DNA of 64,000 bases from Parvibaculum sp. (GTDB taxonomy: Bacteria > Pseudomonadota > Alphaproteobacteria > Parvibaculales > Parvibaculaceae). The stretch spans positions 1,063,425 through 1,127,424 of the forward strand of contig JAEPQD010000002.1 of assembly GCA_017642695.1 (NCBI GenBank). Direction: 5' to 3'. The notes beneath the pieces were generated by a model. The model saw only the letters and a list, made by a program, of their open reading frames with translations. It was not told the origin of the DNA and searched no databases. Below are positions 8,894 through 16,830 of this stretch, in pieces; the first letter of the stretch is position 1; the number at the start of each line of letters is the position of its first letter. The translations under genes and the position numbers were made by a program.

Positions 8894-8923
8894 GGTTAAT
8901 AACCAACTATTTCCCGGGGAAAT
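8894..8923. promoter_or_regulatory. Two inverted repeats upstream of the PAS gene (possible operator)
   Basis: GGTTA-A-TAACC (8894-8904) and ATTTCCC-G-GGGAAAT (8909-8923) lie side by side about 90 bp before the PAS gene start. On the minus strand TTGGTT and TATCAC with 16 bp spacing overlap the first repeat and may be the promoter. Confidence 0.4.
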
Positions 8924-8979
8924 GACTGTTTTTCGCGCGGAATTACTGAAGCGGCTTCACACCTGCCGGAACGGTGCAG

Positions 8980-9345
8980 TCAGTCGGAACCGAAGCCCCA
9001 GCGGCTTGAGGTTTCGCCGTAGGAAGGCGCGTTGTCGCCACAGCCCGTGTAGCCGAAGGAGAAAGGGCTGTCCTCGTTTTCGGTCGTCCTGGTCTGGCAC
9101 TCCGAGAGACCGAAACCGGCGCTCCGCTGCTCGTATTGCCCCCACTCCGGCGAAAGCATGCTCTTTTCGGCCTCATGTTGCTGCAACTGGACGTAAGGTT
9201 CGTAGCGCGCATCCAGTTCGTTGCCGACGCCGGGACGAAACCCGTTGAGCCCGGGGTGCATGCTGCCGACATCATCCGCCGCGGCGAAGGGAGCCGCGAG
9301 GAGAGCGAGGCCGAACAGGACCGTGTGAGCCAGCGTTCTGATCAT
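8980..9345 (-). CDS. Small exported hypothetical protein
   Basis: 121 residues with a clear signal peptide (hydrophobic core TVLFGLALLAAPFAAA, cleavage likely before DDVG). The mature part is about 98 residues, hydrophilic and rich in Glu, Gly and Ser, with two cysteines (SECQ and TGCG) that could form a periplasmic disulfide. No domain recognised. It lies downstream of the glyoxalase-family gene with a 22-bp gap, so co-transcription is likely. Function unknown. Confidence 0.65.
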   Translation of the reverse strand: MIRTLAHTVLFGLALLAAPFAAADDVGSMHPGLNGFRPGVGNELDARYEPYVQLQQHEAEKSMLSPEWGQYEQRSAGFGLSECQTRTTENEDSPFSFGYTGCGDNAPSYGETSSRWGFGSD

Positions 9346-9367
9346 GTTCTCAGGATAGCATGGGAGA

Positions 9368-9787
9368 CTACCAGTGTCCCGTGTTCGGCATGGAAGCCCA
9401 GGGCTCGCGGGGTTCGAGGGGCTTGCCGGCCTGAAGCAGCTCGATGGAGATATTGTCGGGCGAGCGGACGAAGGCCATGCGGCCGTCCCGGGGTGGGCGG
9501 TTTATCGTGACCCCCGACTTCATCAGCCTGTCGCAGGTCTCGTAAATGTCGTCGACCTGGTAGGCGAGGTGGCCGAAATTGCGACCCTCGCCAAGCTCCT
9601 CCGGGTCCCAGTTCCAGGTGAGTTCGACCTGCGCGTCCTTCTGGCCGGGGGCGGCGAGGAAAACGAGGCTGAAGCGGCCTTCCTCGATGTCGAAGCGGCC
9701 GAGATTTTCGAGGCCGAGTTTCGTGCAGTAGAAGTCGAGCGCCTTGTCCAGGTCGCTGACGCGCACCATGGTGTGGAGATATTTCAT
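9368..9787 (-). CDS. gloA: Lactoylglutathione lyase-like VOC family protein (glyoxalase I)
   Basis: Vicinal-oxygen-chelate protein of 139 residues, the normal size of bacterial glyoxalase I, which isomerises the methylglyoxal-glutathione hemithioacetal to S-lactoylglutathione. The N-terminal metal His ([18 protein letters not shown]), the Glu in AQVELTWNW, the His in [12 protein letters not shown] and the Glu in ISIELLQAG fit the two-module metal site. Glyoxalase I is the most likely identity; a related VOC enzyme is possible. Confidence 0.85.
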   Translation of the reverse strand: MKYLHTMVRVSDLDKALDFYCTKLGLENLGRFDIEEGRFSLVFLAAPGQKDAQVELTWNWDPEELGEGRNFGHLAYQVDDIYETCDRLMKSGVTINRPPRDGRMAFVRSPDNISIELLQAGKPLEPREPWASMPNTGHW

Positions 9788-9863
9788 CGGGAATCCTTGA
9801 TGTGTGCGGCAATTGCCGCATGATTCCCCATGAGAGGGACAAGGTCAAAGAGACGGAGAGGGC

Positions 9864-10604
9864 ATGTCGAGAGAACTGAAGCGGGCCATCGAAGACGCCC
9901 ACCGCGTGGTGATCTTCACTGGCGCCGGGATCAGCACGGAATCGGGCATTCCCGATTTCCGGAGCCCGGGAGGTCTCTGGACCAAGATGGCGCCTATCGA
10001 CTTCCAGGACTATCTGCGCGACGCGGATATAAGGGCGGAAGCCTGGCGGCGGAAGTTCGAGATCGACAAGACCATCGTCAAGGCCGAGCCGAACAAGGGA
10101 CACATGGCGATCGCGAAGCTGGTGGACGAGGGCAAGGCGAGCCATGTCATCACGCAGAACATCGATAATCTGCACCAGCTGTCGGGCGTGCCGGCGGAGA
10201 AGGTGATCGAGCTGCACGGCAACGGGACCTATGCGAAGTGTCTCGACTGCGCGACGCGCTACGAGCTCGACTGGGTGCGCGCACAATACGAGGCGTCACT
10301 CGCGGCACCGGATTGTCCGTCCTGTGGCGGCATCGTGAAGTCGGCGACGATTTCCTTCGGGCAGGCGATGCCGGAAGAGGAGATGAACCGCGCACACGAG
10401 GCGACGCTCGGCTGCGATCTCTTCATTTCCATCGGTTCGTCGCTGCAGGTCTATCCGGCCGCGGGCTTCCCGATCCTTGCCAAGCGGAACGGGGCGATCC
10501 TCGCGATCCTCAACCGCGAGCCGACCGAACTCGACCAGATCGCCGACCTTGTGATCCATGACGAGATCGGGCCGACACTCGCGCCCATCGCGATGCTGAA
10601 TTAA
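9864..10604 (+). CDS. cobB: NAD-dependent protein deacylase, Sir2 family
   Basis: Sirtuin of 246 residues that removes acyl groups from lysines using NAD+. The NAD-binding motif GAGISTESGIPDFRS, the TQNIDNLH motif, the catalytic His in IELHGN and the zinc ribbon (CLDC ... CPSCGG) are all present, as is ISIGSSLQVYPAAGFP near the C-terminus. A GGAGAGGG ribosome-binding site precedes the ATG. Its stop shares the tetranucleotide TTAA (10601-10604) with the stop of the convergent halohydrin dehalogenase-like gene. Confidence 0.95.
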   Translation: MSRELKRAIEDAHRVVIFTGAGISTESGIPDFRSPGGLWTKMAPIDFQDYLRDADIRAEAWRRKFEIDKTIVKAEPNKGHMAIAKLVDEGKASHVITQNIDNLHQLSGVPAEKVIELHGNGTYAKCLDCATRYELDWVRAQYEASLAAPDCPSCGGIVKSATISFGQAMPEEEMNRAHEATLGCDLFISIGSSLQVYPAAGFPILAKRNGAILAILNREPTELDQIADLVIHDEIGPTLAPIAMLN

Positions 10605-11335
10605 CGGGCTGTCGCCCAGCCGCCCGCGACGGGGATCAACTGGCCGGTGATGAAGTCGGATGTGGGTCCCGCGAGGAAGGCGACGATGGCAGCGGCTTCT
10701 TCCGGCTTGCCAAGACGGCGCAGCGGAATGTTGCCGAGGATCTTGTCGCGCGACTTCGGGTCTTCGAGGAGCGAGGCCGGGAAGTAATCCGGGCTTTCGA
10801 TGAAATTGAAGCCGAGCGCGTTTACCTGGATGTTGTGCGGAGCGAGCTCCTTAGCGAGCGTGAGCGCGAGCGAATTCGCGGCACCGCGCGCAGCGGCGTA
10901 GATGCTGTAGTTCGGAATGCCGTTCAACGGCGCGGCGGAGGAGAGGAACAGGACCTTGCCTGCCTTCTGCTTCTTCATCTGCGGCACGGCGGCGCGCGTC
11001 ATGGCGAAGGACTTGAAGACGAGCGCCTCGAAGGTCTCGTGCATGTCCTTGTCCGTCGCCTCGTCCACCGGTCCGCGCACGGCCGGCCAGGCATCGTTGT
11101 TGATCAGGACATCGAGGCGGCCTTCCACTTCCAGAACGGCGGCGATGGCCTCTTCCGGCTTCTGCGCGGCGAGGGCCCTTGCGCCCGGTATCTTTTCCTC
11201 GAACGCGGCGCGGGCAGCGGCGTCCGTGAAGCTTGCATCGACGCCATAGACGGAAGCACCCTCCGCCAGCAGCGTGCGGGCAGACGGCCCGCCGACGAAA
11301 TGGGCGATGTCCGTGATCAGGATGCTGCGCGCCAT
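10601..11335 (-). CDS. Probable halohydrin dehalogenase (SDR-derived)
   Basis: 244-residue Rossmann-fold protein that looks like a short-chain dehydrogenase but has lost the NAD(P)H signature. In place of the glycine-rich loop it has T8-x4-F13-x-G15 (TDIAHFVG). Its catalytic triad is Ser133-x12-Tyr146-x3-Arg150, with Arg replacing the SDR Lys. This is the halohydrin dehalogenase (Hhe) pattern; HheC uses Ser132, Tyr145 and Arg149. These enzymes convert vicinal haloalcohols to epoxides with halide release and catalyse the reverse ring opening with small anions. The C-terminus (FITGQLIPVAGGW) is SDR-like. The sirtuin and alpha-glucosidase neighbours give no functional hint. Substrate range unknown. 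Confidence 0.85.
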   Translation of the reverse strand: MARSILITDIAHFVGGPSARTLLAEGASVYGVDASFTDAAARAAFEEKIPGARALAAQKPEEAIAAVLEVEGRLDVLINNDAWPAVRGPVDEATDKDMHETFEALVFKSFAMTRAAVPQMKKQKAGKVLFLSSAAPLNGIPNYSIYAAARGAANSLALTLAKELAPHNIQVNALGFNFIESPDYFPASLLEDPKSRDKILGNIPLRRLGKPEEAAAIVAFLAGPTSDFITGQLIPVAGGWATAR

Positions 11336-11428
11336 GTCTTCCCCCTTGAAATCAGGTTGTCTGTTCCCGTTTGGCCGTGAGACTGTGTTGCCTCGGCAAG
11401 AAGGTCAAGAACGAGCAGGGGACGAGAC

Positions 11429-13033
11429 GTGGGGAGCAAGGCTGAGTGGTGGAAGGGCGCGGTGGTCTATCAGATCTACCCGCGGAGCTTCCGCGACACG
11501 AATGGCGACGGTATCGGCGATCTGAAAGGCATCGAGGAGAAGCTCGATTACGTGGCGGGGCTCGGGGCCGACGCCATCTGGCTGTCGCCCTTCTATCCCT
11601 CGCCGAACAAGGACTTCGGTTACGACGTGTCGGACTATTGCGGCATCGCGCCCGAGATGGGGACGATGGCGGATTTCGACCGGCTGGTGGCGGAGACGCA
11701 CAAGCGGGGCTTGAAGCTCATCGTGGACCAGGTGCTGGCGCATACGTCGGAGCAGCATCAATGGTTTCAGGAGAGCCAGCTCTCCGCCGACAATCCGAAA
11801 TCGGACTGGTATGTCTGGGCCGATGCGAAGGAAGACGGGACCGTTCCCAACAACTGGCTCTCGGCGTTTGGCGGCCCGGCCTGGTCGTGGAACCCGATCC
11901 GGCGGCAGTACTATCACCACAAATTCCTGAAGAGCCAGCCGAAGCTCAACTTCCACAACGAGGAAGTTGTGGCCGCCTGCATGGACGTGCTGCGCTTCTG
12001 GCTCGACAGGGGCGTGGACGGGTTCCGGCTCGACGTCGCCAATGCCTATCTGCACGACGCGACGCTCACCGACAATCCGCCGCTGCCGATGGACAAGCGG
12101 ACTTTCATGGACTGGGCGCATGCGCCGCGGCTGCAGCAGCACATCCATGACGCGAACACGCCCGAGAACGAATGGGCGATGAAGCGGGTGCGCGCCGTGA
12201 TGGAGGAATATGACGAGCGGCTCGCCTTCGGCGAATTCTCGGAGCGGCAGGAAATGCTCGGGCTCTATGCGGGCGGGCTGGAACGGCTGCATACGGGCTA
12301 CACGTTTCACTTCCTTGAGGACTGGAGTTTCGAGCCGCCTGTCTTCCGCGCCTATTACGAGGAACTGCTGGCGCCGCTCGCCGACCTCTTTCCCTGCGTG
12401 ACCTTCTCGAATCACGACATCGTGCGGCCGGTGACGCGGTGGGGCGGGGGCCAGGGCGACGATGCGCTCGCGAAGCTCGCACTGACGATCCTCGTCGCGC
12501 TCAAGGGCACGGTGCTGATGTATCAGGGCGAGGAACTGGGGCTGCCGGAAACGGACCTCGACCGGCAATACATCAAGGACCCGGTGGGCGACCTCTACTT
12601 CCCGTGGGTGAAGGGACGCGACGGCTGCCGCACGCCGATGCCGTGGGAAGCGAAGGCGGAAGGCGCGGGCTTCACGAGCGGTACGCCCTGGCTGCCGATC
12701 CCGGACTATCACAAGGCCCGCGCGGCCGACGCGCAGGCGGGCGACGCGAACTCGGTACTGGCGCATGCGAAGAAGATCGTGGCGCTCCGCAAGGTGCATC
12801 CGGCGCTCAGGCTCGGCGATATCCGGTTTCTCGACACCGAAAGCAAGATGCTCGCCTTCACGCGTGAGGGGGAGGGCGAGACGCTTCTCTGCGTCTTCAA
12901 TCTCGGGACGGAGGCGGCGAGCTACGCGCTGCCGGAGGGTGCGGGCGAGGCGGTGTTCGATCTCGGCGAGGCGAAGCGGGCGGGCGCGACGTTGTCGTTG
13001 GGCGCCCGAGCCGGTGCAATCCTGAAAGCCTAG
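11429..13033 (+). CDS. GH13 family alpha-glucosidase
   Basis: 534-residue (beta/alpha)8 glycoside hydrolase of the alpha-amylase clan, hydrolysing terminal alpha-glucosidic bonds of short oligosaccharides. It shows the N-terminal YQIYPRSFRDTNGDGIGDL, the nucleophile region GFRLDVANAY (Asp near residue 201), the acid/base region LAFGEFSE (Glu near 268) and FSNHDIVRP (Asp near 329). A short beta C-domain ends the protein. No signal peptide, so cytosolic. The start is a GTG at 11429 preceded by GAGCAGGGG. The bond preferred (1,4 or 1,6) cannot be decided; trehalose synthase activity is less likely. Confidence 0.9.
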   Translation: MGSKAEWWKGAVVYQIYPRSFRDTNGDGIGDLKGIEEKLDYVAGLGADAIWLSPFYPSPNKDFGYDVSDYCGIAPEMGTMADFDRLVAETHKRGLKLIVDQVLAHTSEQHQWFQESQLSADNPKSDWYVWADAKEDGTVPNNWLSAFGGPAWSWNPIRRQYYHHKFLKSQPKLNFHNEEVVAACMDVLRFWLDRGVDGFRLDVANAYLHDATLTDNPPLPMDKRTFMDWAHAPRLQQHIHDANTPENEWAMKRVRAVMEEYDERLAFGEFSERQEMLGLYAGGLERLHTGYTFHFLEDWSFEPPVFRAYYEELLAPLADLFPCVTFSNHDIVRPVTRWGGGQGDDALAKLALTILVALKGTVLMYQGEELGLPETDLDRQYIKDPVGDLYFPWVKGRDGCRTPMPWEAKAEGAGFTSGTPWLPIPDYHKARAADAQAGDANSVLAHAKKIVALRKVHPALRLGDIRFLDTESKMLAFTREGEGETLLCVFNLGTEAASYALPEGAGEAVFDLGEAKRAGATLSLGARAGAILKA

Positions 13034-14643
13034 CGCTTCTCGCGCGCTTCGAACTCCGCCTGCGTGTCGATGTCGGTGAGCGTGGCGTCGTCGGGCATGG
13101 GGACTTCGCAGACGGCATCGGCATTTTCGCCGATGAGGTGTTTGGCGCCCGTGTCGCCCTTTACCTCCCTCATCGCGTCGAACCAGTCGCGGCCCCAGAG
13201 GACCGGGTTGCCGCGCTTGCCCGCGACGGTCGGCACGCAGATGGTGCGGCCTTCTTCCGGATCGAAAGCAGCGATGAGGCGGTCGAGATGGGCGGCCTCG
13301 ATGTCCGGCATATCGCCAAGACAGACAAGGACGCCGTCCACATCGTCGGGCAGGGCGGCGAGACCGGCGCGGAGCGAGGTCGAGAGGCCTTCCGCATAGT
13401 CCGGATTGTGGACGAAGGAAGCATCGAACTCCGAAAGCGCCGCACGCACCTCGCTTTCGGCATTGCCGGTGACGACGGTGACGGGACTAGCGCTGCTTGC
13501 ACGAACCGCTTCCGCGACATGAGCGACCATCGGCTTGCCGCCGAGCGGCAGGAGGAGCTTGTTCGGTCCGTTCATGCGGCTCGACCGGCCCGCCGCGAGA
13601 ATGAGCGCTGCGATGCGCGGGCTTGAGGCTGCGGCGCTTGCGCCTTCGCGCGGCTGCGGCCGGGTCGGGATTTCCTTCAGGAGACCGCCGAGGCCCATTG
13701 CCATGATGTCCTTCGGCGTGACCTCCAGCCCGGCGAGCAGGCGGGCCAGCACCCAGTCGAAGCCGTTGAGCTTCGGCGAGCGGGCGCAGCCGGGAAGACC
13801 GACGACCGGCGTTTCGCCGAGACGGGCGAGGAGCAGCAGATTGCCGGGATCGACCGGCATGCCGAAATGGAGGATGTCGCCGCCTGCCTGCACGATCCCG
13901 GCGGGGACGACGTCGCGGCGGTCGACCGTTGCCGAAGCGCCGAAGACGAGGATCGGCGAAAGGCCTTCCTTCGCGAGCGCACGCACGGCATCCGCCACGG
14001 CATGGGCGGTGTGGGGCACGCGGAGCTCGCGCGCGATGCGGCTTCCCATGGCGCCGAGCCGGTCGTCGAGGACGGCGCGGCTCTTGTCGAGCACGCTTTC
14101 CTTCGTGCTGGGCAATTGCGTGGCGACGAGGCCCACACGATGCGGCTCGAAGCGCTGGACCGCGATGGGCGCGGGGCCGAGGCGCGCGACCTCCAGCGCC
14201 TTGTCGAGGTCGGCGCGCGGTACGGCAAAGGGGATCACCTTCACGGTCGCAAGCATCTGGCGTTCGTCGACCGTTTCGAAGGTAGCGAGCGTCGCGACGG
14301 TGAGCGCCTCGCCGATCATGTTGATCGCCAATATGCGCTCGGCGTCGATCTCGAGGACACCCGCCTCCTCTGCGACGAGGTTGGCGCGGCCGGTGAAGGG
14401 CGCGGCGGCGCGGATCGACTTCCCGGCAAGGGCGCTCGCCAGTGCGGCGGCGGCCTCGTCCTCCGGCACGTCCGTTTCCTCGAGGCGCGCGGCGACGATG
14501 TGAGAGACGCCCGCCTCCTTGAGGGCGGCGATGTCGGCGCGGGAGAGCACGCGGCCCTTCTTGAAGGTCTCGCTGCCTGCCTTCTGCGAATGGGCGAGGA
14601 TCGCGCCTTCGGCCTCGTCCGGTGTCATGTCGCCGAAGATCAT
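13030..14643 (-). CDS. Molybdopterin-binding / MobA-like nucleotidyltransferase fusion
   Basis: 537-residue two-domain protein. Residues about 1-335 form a MoeA/MogA-like molybdopterin-binding region (MIFGDMTPDEAEGAILAHS at the start, PILVFGASATVDRRDVVP in the binding loop). Residues about 345-537 are a MobA/MocA-type nucleotidyltransferase (LILAAGRSSRMNGPNKLLL, CLGDMPDIE). This combination attaches CMP to molybdopterin, producing the cytosine dinucleotide cofactor used by xanthine-oxidase-family enzymes. It is the last gene of the cox cluster, overlapping the XdhC gene by 4 bp, which fits cofactor supply to CoxL. Its stop shares CTAG with the GH13 stop. Confidence 0.88.
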   Translation of the reverse strand: MIFGDMTPDEAEGAILAHSQKAGSETFKKGRVLSRADIAALKEAGVSHIVAARLEETDVPEDEAAAALASALAGKSIRAAAPFTGRANLVAEEAGVLEIDAERILAINMIGEALTVATLATFETVDERQMLATVKVIPFAVPRADLDKALEVARLGPAPIAVQRFEPHRVGLVATQLPSTKESVLDKSRAVLDDRLGAMGSRIARELRVPHTAHAVADAVRALAKEGLSPILVFGASATVDRRDVVPAGIVQAGGDILHFGMPVDPGNLLLLARLGETPVVGLPGCARSPKLNGFDWVLARLLAGLEVTPKDIMAMGLGGLLKEIPTRPQPREGASAAASSPRIAALILAAGRSSRMNGPNKLLLPLGGKPMVAHVAEAVRASSASPVTVVTGNAESEVRAALSEFDASFVHNPDYAEGLSTSLRAGLAALPDDVDGVLVCLGDMPDIEAAHLDRLIAAFDPEEGRTICVPTVAGKRGNPVLWGRDWFDAMREVKGDTGAKHLIGENADAVCEVPMPDDATLTDIDTQAEFEAREKR

Positions 14644-15317
14644 GTTCGAAGCGTCTCCGTGATTTCGGCCATGACCGAGATGGCGATTTCCGCCGGGCTC
14701 TTCGCGCCGATGGCGAGGCCGACCGGCCCGTGAATGCGGGCGATCTCATTATCGGTGAACCCGGCCTCGGTCAGCCGGGCGATGCGGGCGGCATGGGTTT
14801 TCTTCGAGCCAAGGGCGCCGATATAGAAGGCAGGGCTGCGCAGTGCGCCCTGAAGCGCCGGGTCGTCGAGCTTCGGGTCGTGGGTGAGGGTGACGACCGC
14901 GGTGCGGGCGTCGGGCGCGAAGGCGGCAAGCGCCTCGTCCGGCCAGTCGGTCACGAGGTGGACGTCCGGGAAACGCTCCTCCGAGGCGAAGGAGGTGCGC
15001 GGATCGACCACCGTCACGTCATAGCCCGAGAGCGCGCCGATGCGGGCGAGGGGCTGGGCGATATGGACGGCGCCGACAAGGAGGAGGCGGAGTGGCGGAT
15101 TGAACGGGTTCAGAAACCACTCGCCATCCGGCCCCTCAACGACGCGGCCCTTGTCGCTCGCCAGCACTTCAGATGCTGCTTCAATTAACCAGTTTTCTTC
15201 TGGTTTTTCAGATGGATAAACGAGTTTCTGGATTCCATCCGTTAATCTTGTCGCGAGGGTAACGGCGCGCTTTTCGGCGCGGTCTTCCACCAGTTTTTTG
15301 AGGATCGGGGCGTCCAT
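14640..15317 (-). CDS. XdhC family protein, Rossmann (C-terminal type) half
   Basis: 225 residues: a short N-terminal region, then the XdhC C-terminal Rossmann domain (LLLVGAVHIAQPLARIGALS), with VVTLTHDPKLDDPAL and YIGALGSKKTHAARIARL, both standard in this family. XdhC proteins bind the molybdenum cofactor, assist its sulfuration and insert it into hydroxylases. The ATG at 15317 follows the stop of the XdhC N-terminal-type gene by one base, so the function is split over two adjacent genes. It overlaps the downstream cofactor gene by ATGA. Confidence 0.9.
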   Translation of the reverse strand: MDAPILKKLVEDRAEKRAVTLATRLTDGIQKLVYPSEKPEENWLIEAASEVLASDKGRVVEGPDGEWFLNPFNPPLRLLLVGAVHIAQPLARIGALSGYDVTVVDPRTSFASEERFPDVHLVTDWPDEALAAFAPDARTAVVTLTHDPKLDDPALQGALRSPAFYIGALGSKKTHAARIARLTEAGFTDNEIARIHGPVGLAIGAKSPAEIAISVMAEITETLRT

Positions 15318-15318
15318 C

Positions 15319-15654
15319 TCAGCCCGTGACCGGTTCGACCATGACGCGGATGCGGCCGCCGCAGGCGAGCCCGACCTCCCAGGCCATGGCGTCGGAGACG
15401 CCATATTCGAGGACTTCCGGCTTGCCACTTTCAAGTGTGTCGAGCGCGCGGGTAACGACGTCGCCCTCGATGCAGCCGCCGGAGACAGAGCCGACAAAGG
15501 TAGCGTCGTCGCGGATCGCGAGCTGGCTGCCGACGGGGCGCGGAGCGGATCCCCAGGTCTCGATGACAGTGGCGAGGGCGACCTTACGGCCTTCGGCCTG
15601 CCAGCGGGCGGCTTCCTCCAGCACGTTGTCGTGGTTTGTGGCGGGCTCGCTCAT
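15319..15654 (-). CDS. XdhC/CoxI family protein, N-terminal type half
   Basis: 111 residues corresponding to the XdhC/CoxI N-terminal domain only: KVALATVIETWGSAPRPVGS, then GSVSGGCIEGDVV with the conserved cysteine, and GLACGGRIRVMVEP. Works with the Rossmann half encoded immediately downstream in handling sulfurated molybdenum cofactor. The start overlaps the coxE stop (ATGA at 15651-15654). The one-base gap to the next ORF is a clean stop/start rather than a frameshift, because each half has full domain boundaries. Confidence 0.9.
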   Translation of the reverse strand: MSEPATNHDNVLEEAARWQAEGRKVALATVIETWGSAPRPVGSQLAIRDDATFVGSVSGGCIEGDVVTRALDTLESGKPEVLEYGVSDAMAWEVGLACGGRIRVMVEPVTG

Positions 15655-16829
15655 GCAGCTCTCCTTTCCGGTGCCTTGCGGATATGGGCATCGGAGAGTG
15701 CTTCGACCAGAGAGGCGAGCGAGGCGAGATTATGGACGGGGCGGAACTCGTCAACATGGGGGAGGAGCGCCTTCACACCCAGTGCCTTCGGCTCGAAGCG
15801 GTCGTAGCGTAGCAGCGGGTTCAGCCAGATGAGACGGCGGGCGCTGCGGTGCAGCCGGGCGATTTCGGGTTCGACGCCCTCACCGGCGTCGCGATCGAGG
15901 CCATCCGTCACCAGCAGCACGGTCGCGCCTTGCCCCAGCACCCTGCGGCTCCAATCCGCATTGAAGCGGTGCAGCGTTTCGCCGATACGGGTGCCGCCGT
16001 CCCAGTCTTCGACGCGCGCGGCGACGCGGGCAAGCGCTTCGTCGACCTCGCGGTGTTTCAGTTCGCGGGTGACGTTGGTGAGGCGGGTGCCGAAAAGGAA
16101 GACATGGACGCGGTCCCGGTCGTTCGTCAGCGCGTGCAGGAAGTGAAGGAACATGCGCGCATAGGCCGACATGGAGCCAGAGATGTCGCAGAGGACGACG
16201 AGGGGCGGGCGGCGGCGGCGATGGTCGCGGCGCTTCAGTGGGATGACGCCGCCGGAGCGGAGTGTCGCCCGGAGCGTGGCGCGCATGTCGACCATATGGC
16301 CGCGGGCGGCGGGCCGCGTGCGCCGGGTGCGGACTTCATCGGAGGTCAGTCGGAGCCGCGAGATCGCAGCCTTGGCTTCGGCCAGCTCTGCGACCGACAT
16401 CTGCTCGAAGTCCTTTGTGCGGAGAAGCTCCTCGCCAGAGAAGGTTTCGCTGCGGTCGATCTCGATGTCGGGCTCTTCCTCGATGTGCGATGCGCCTTCG
16501 CCGAAAAGGGCTTCAGCGAGTCGGCGGCTTTTCTCTTCTTCGGTGGCGTCCGGTGGCGTTTCGATTTCCGGCAGCATCAGCGACATCATCTTGTCGAGAA
16601 GGCGCGGGTTCCGCCAGAAGACGTGGAAGGCCTGGTCGAAGAGTTCGTGTTCCTCATGGCGCTTCACGAGGGTGGCGCGGAGCGTCCAGTAGAAGTCCTC
16701 GCGTGTGCCGATACCCGCCGTTTCGACGGCTTCGACGGCGTCGAGTACCTGACGGGGACCGACGCGGAGACCGGCGCGGCGCAGGACGCGCGCGAAATGG
16801 AGGATGTTTTCCGCGAGGCGGCCGCTCAT
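15651..16829 (-). CDS. coxE: VWA-domain CoxE-like maturation protein
   Basis: 392-residue cytosolic protein with a C-terminal von Willebrand factor A domain; the MIDAS motif is LCDISGSMSAY at about residue 210. CoxE partners the CoxD AAA+ ATPase in post-translational maturation of the Mo/Cu or Mo active site of aerobic CO dehydrogenases and relatives. The ATG at 16829 is one base after the coxD stop; the ORF extends further upstream inside coxD, which is unlikely to be used. It is followed by the XdhC pair with a 4-bp overlap. Confidence 0.9.
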   Translation of the reverse strand: MSGRLAENILHFARVLRRAGLRVGPRQVLDAVEAVETAGIGTREDFYWTLRATLVKRHEEHELFDQAFHVFWRNPRLLDKMMSLMLPEIETPPDATEEEKSRRLAEALFGEGASHIEEEPDIEIDRSETFSGEELLRTKDFEQMSVAELAEAKAAISRLRLTSDEVRTRRTRPAARGHMVDMRATLRATLRSGGVIPLKRRDHRRRRPPLVVLCDISGSMSAYARMFLHFLHALTNDRDRVHVFLFGTRLTNVTRELKHREVDEALARVAARVEDWDGGTRIGETLHRFNADWSRRVLGQGATVLLVTDGLDRDAGEGVEPEIARLHRSARRLIWLNPLLRYDRFEPKALGVKALLPHVDEFRPVHNLASLASLVEALSDAHIRKAPERRAA

Positions 16830-16830
16830 T

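Noticed and set aside
10601-11335. Ordinary short-chain dehydrogenase/reductase
   Set aside because: Lacks TGxxxGxG and the YxxxK lysine; the residues present instead match the halohydrin dehalogenase pattern at the exact spacing.
14640-15654. Frameshifted xdhC pseudogene
   Set aside because: The two frames are separated by a proper stop and start at a domain boundary and both domains are intact.
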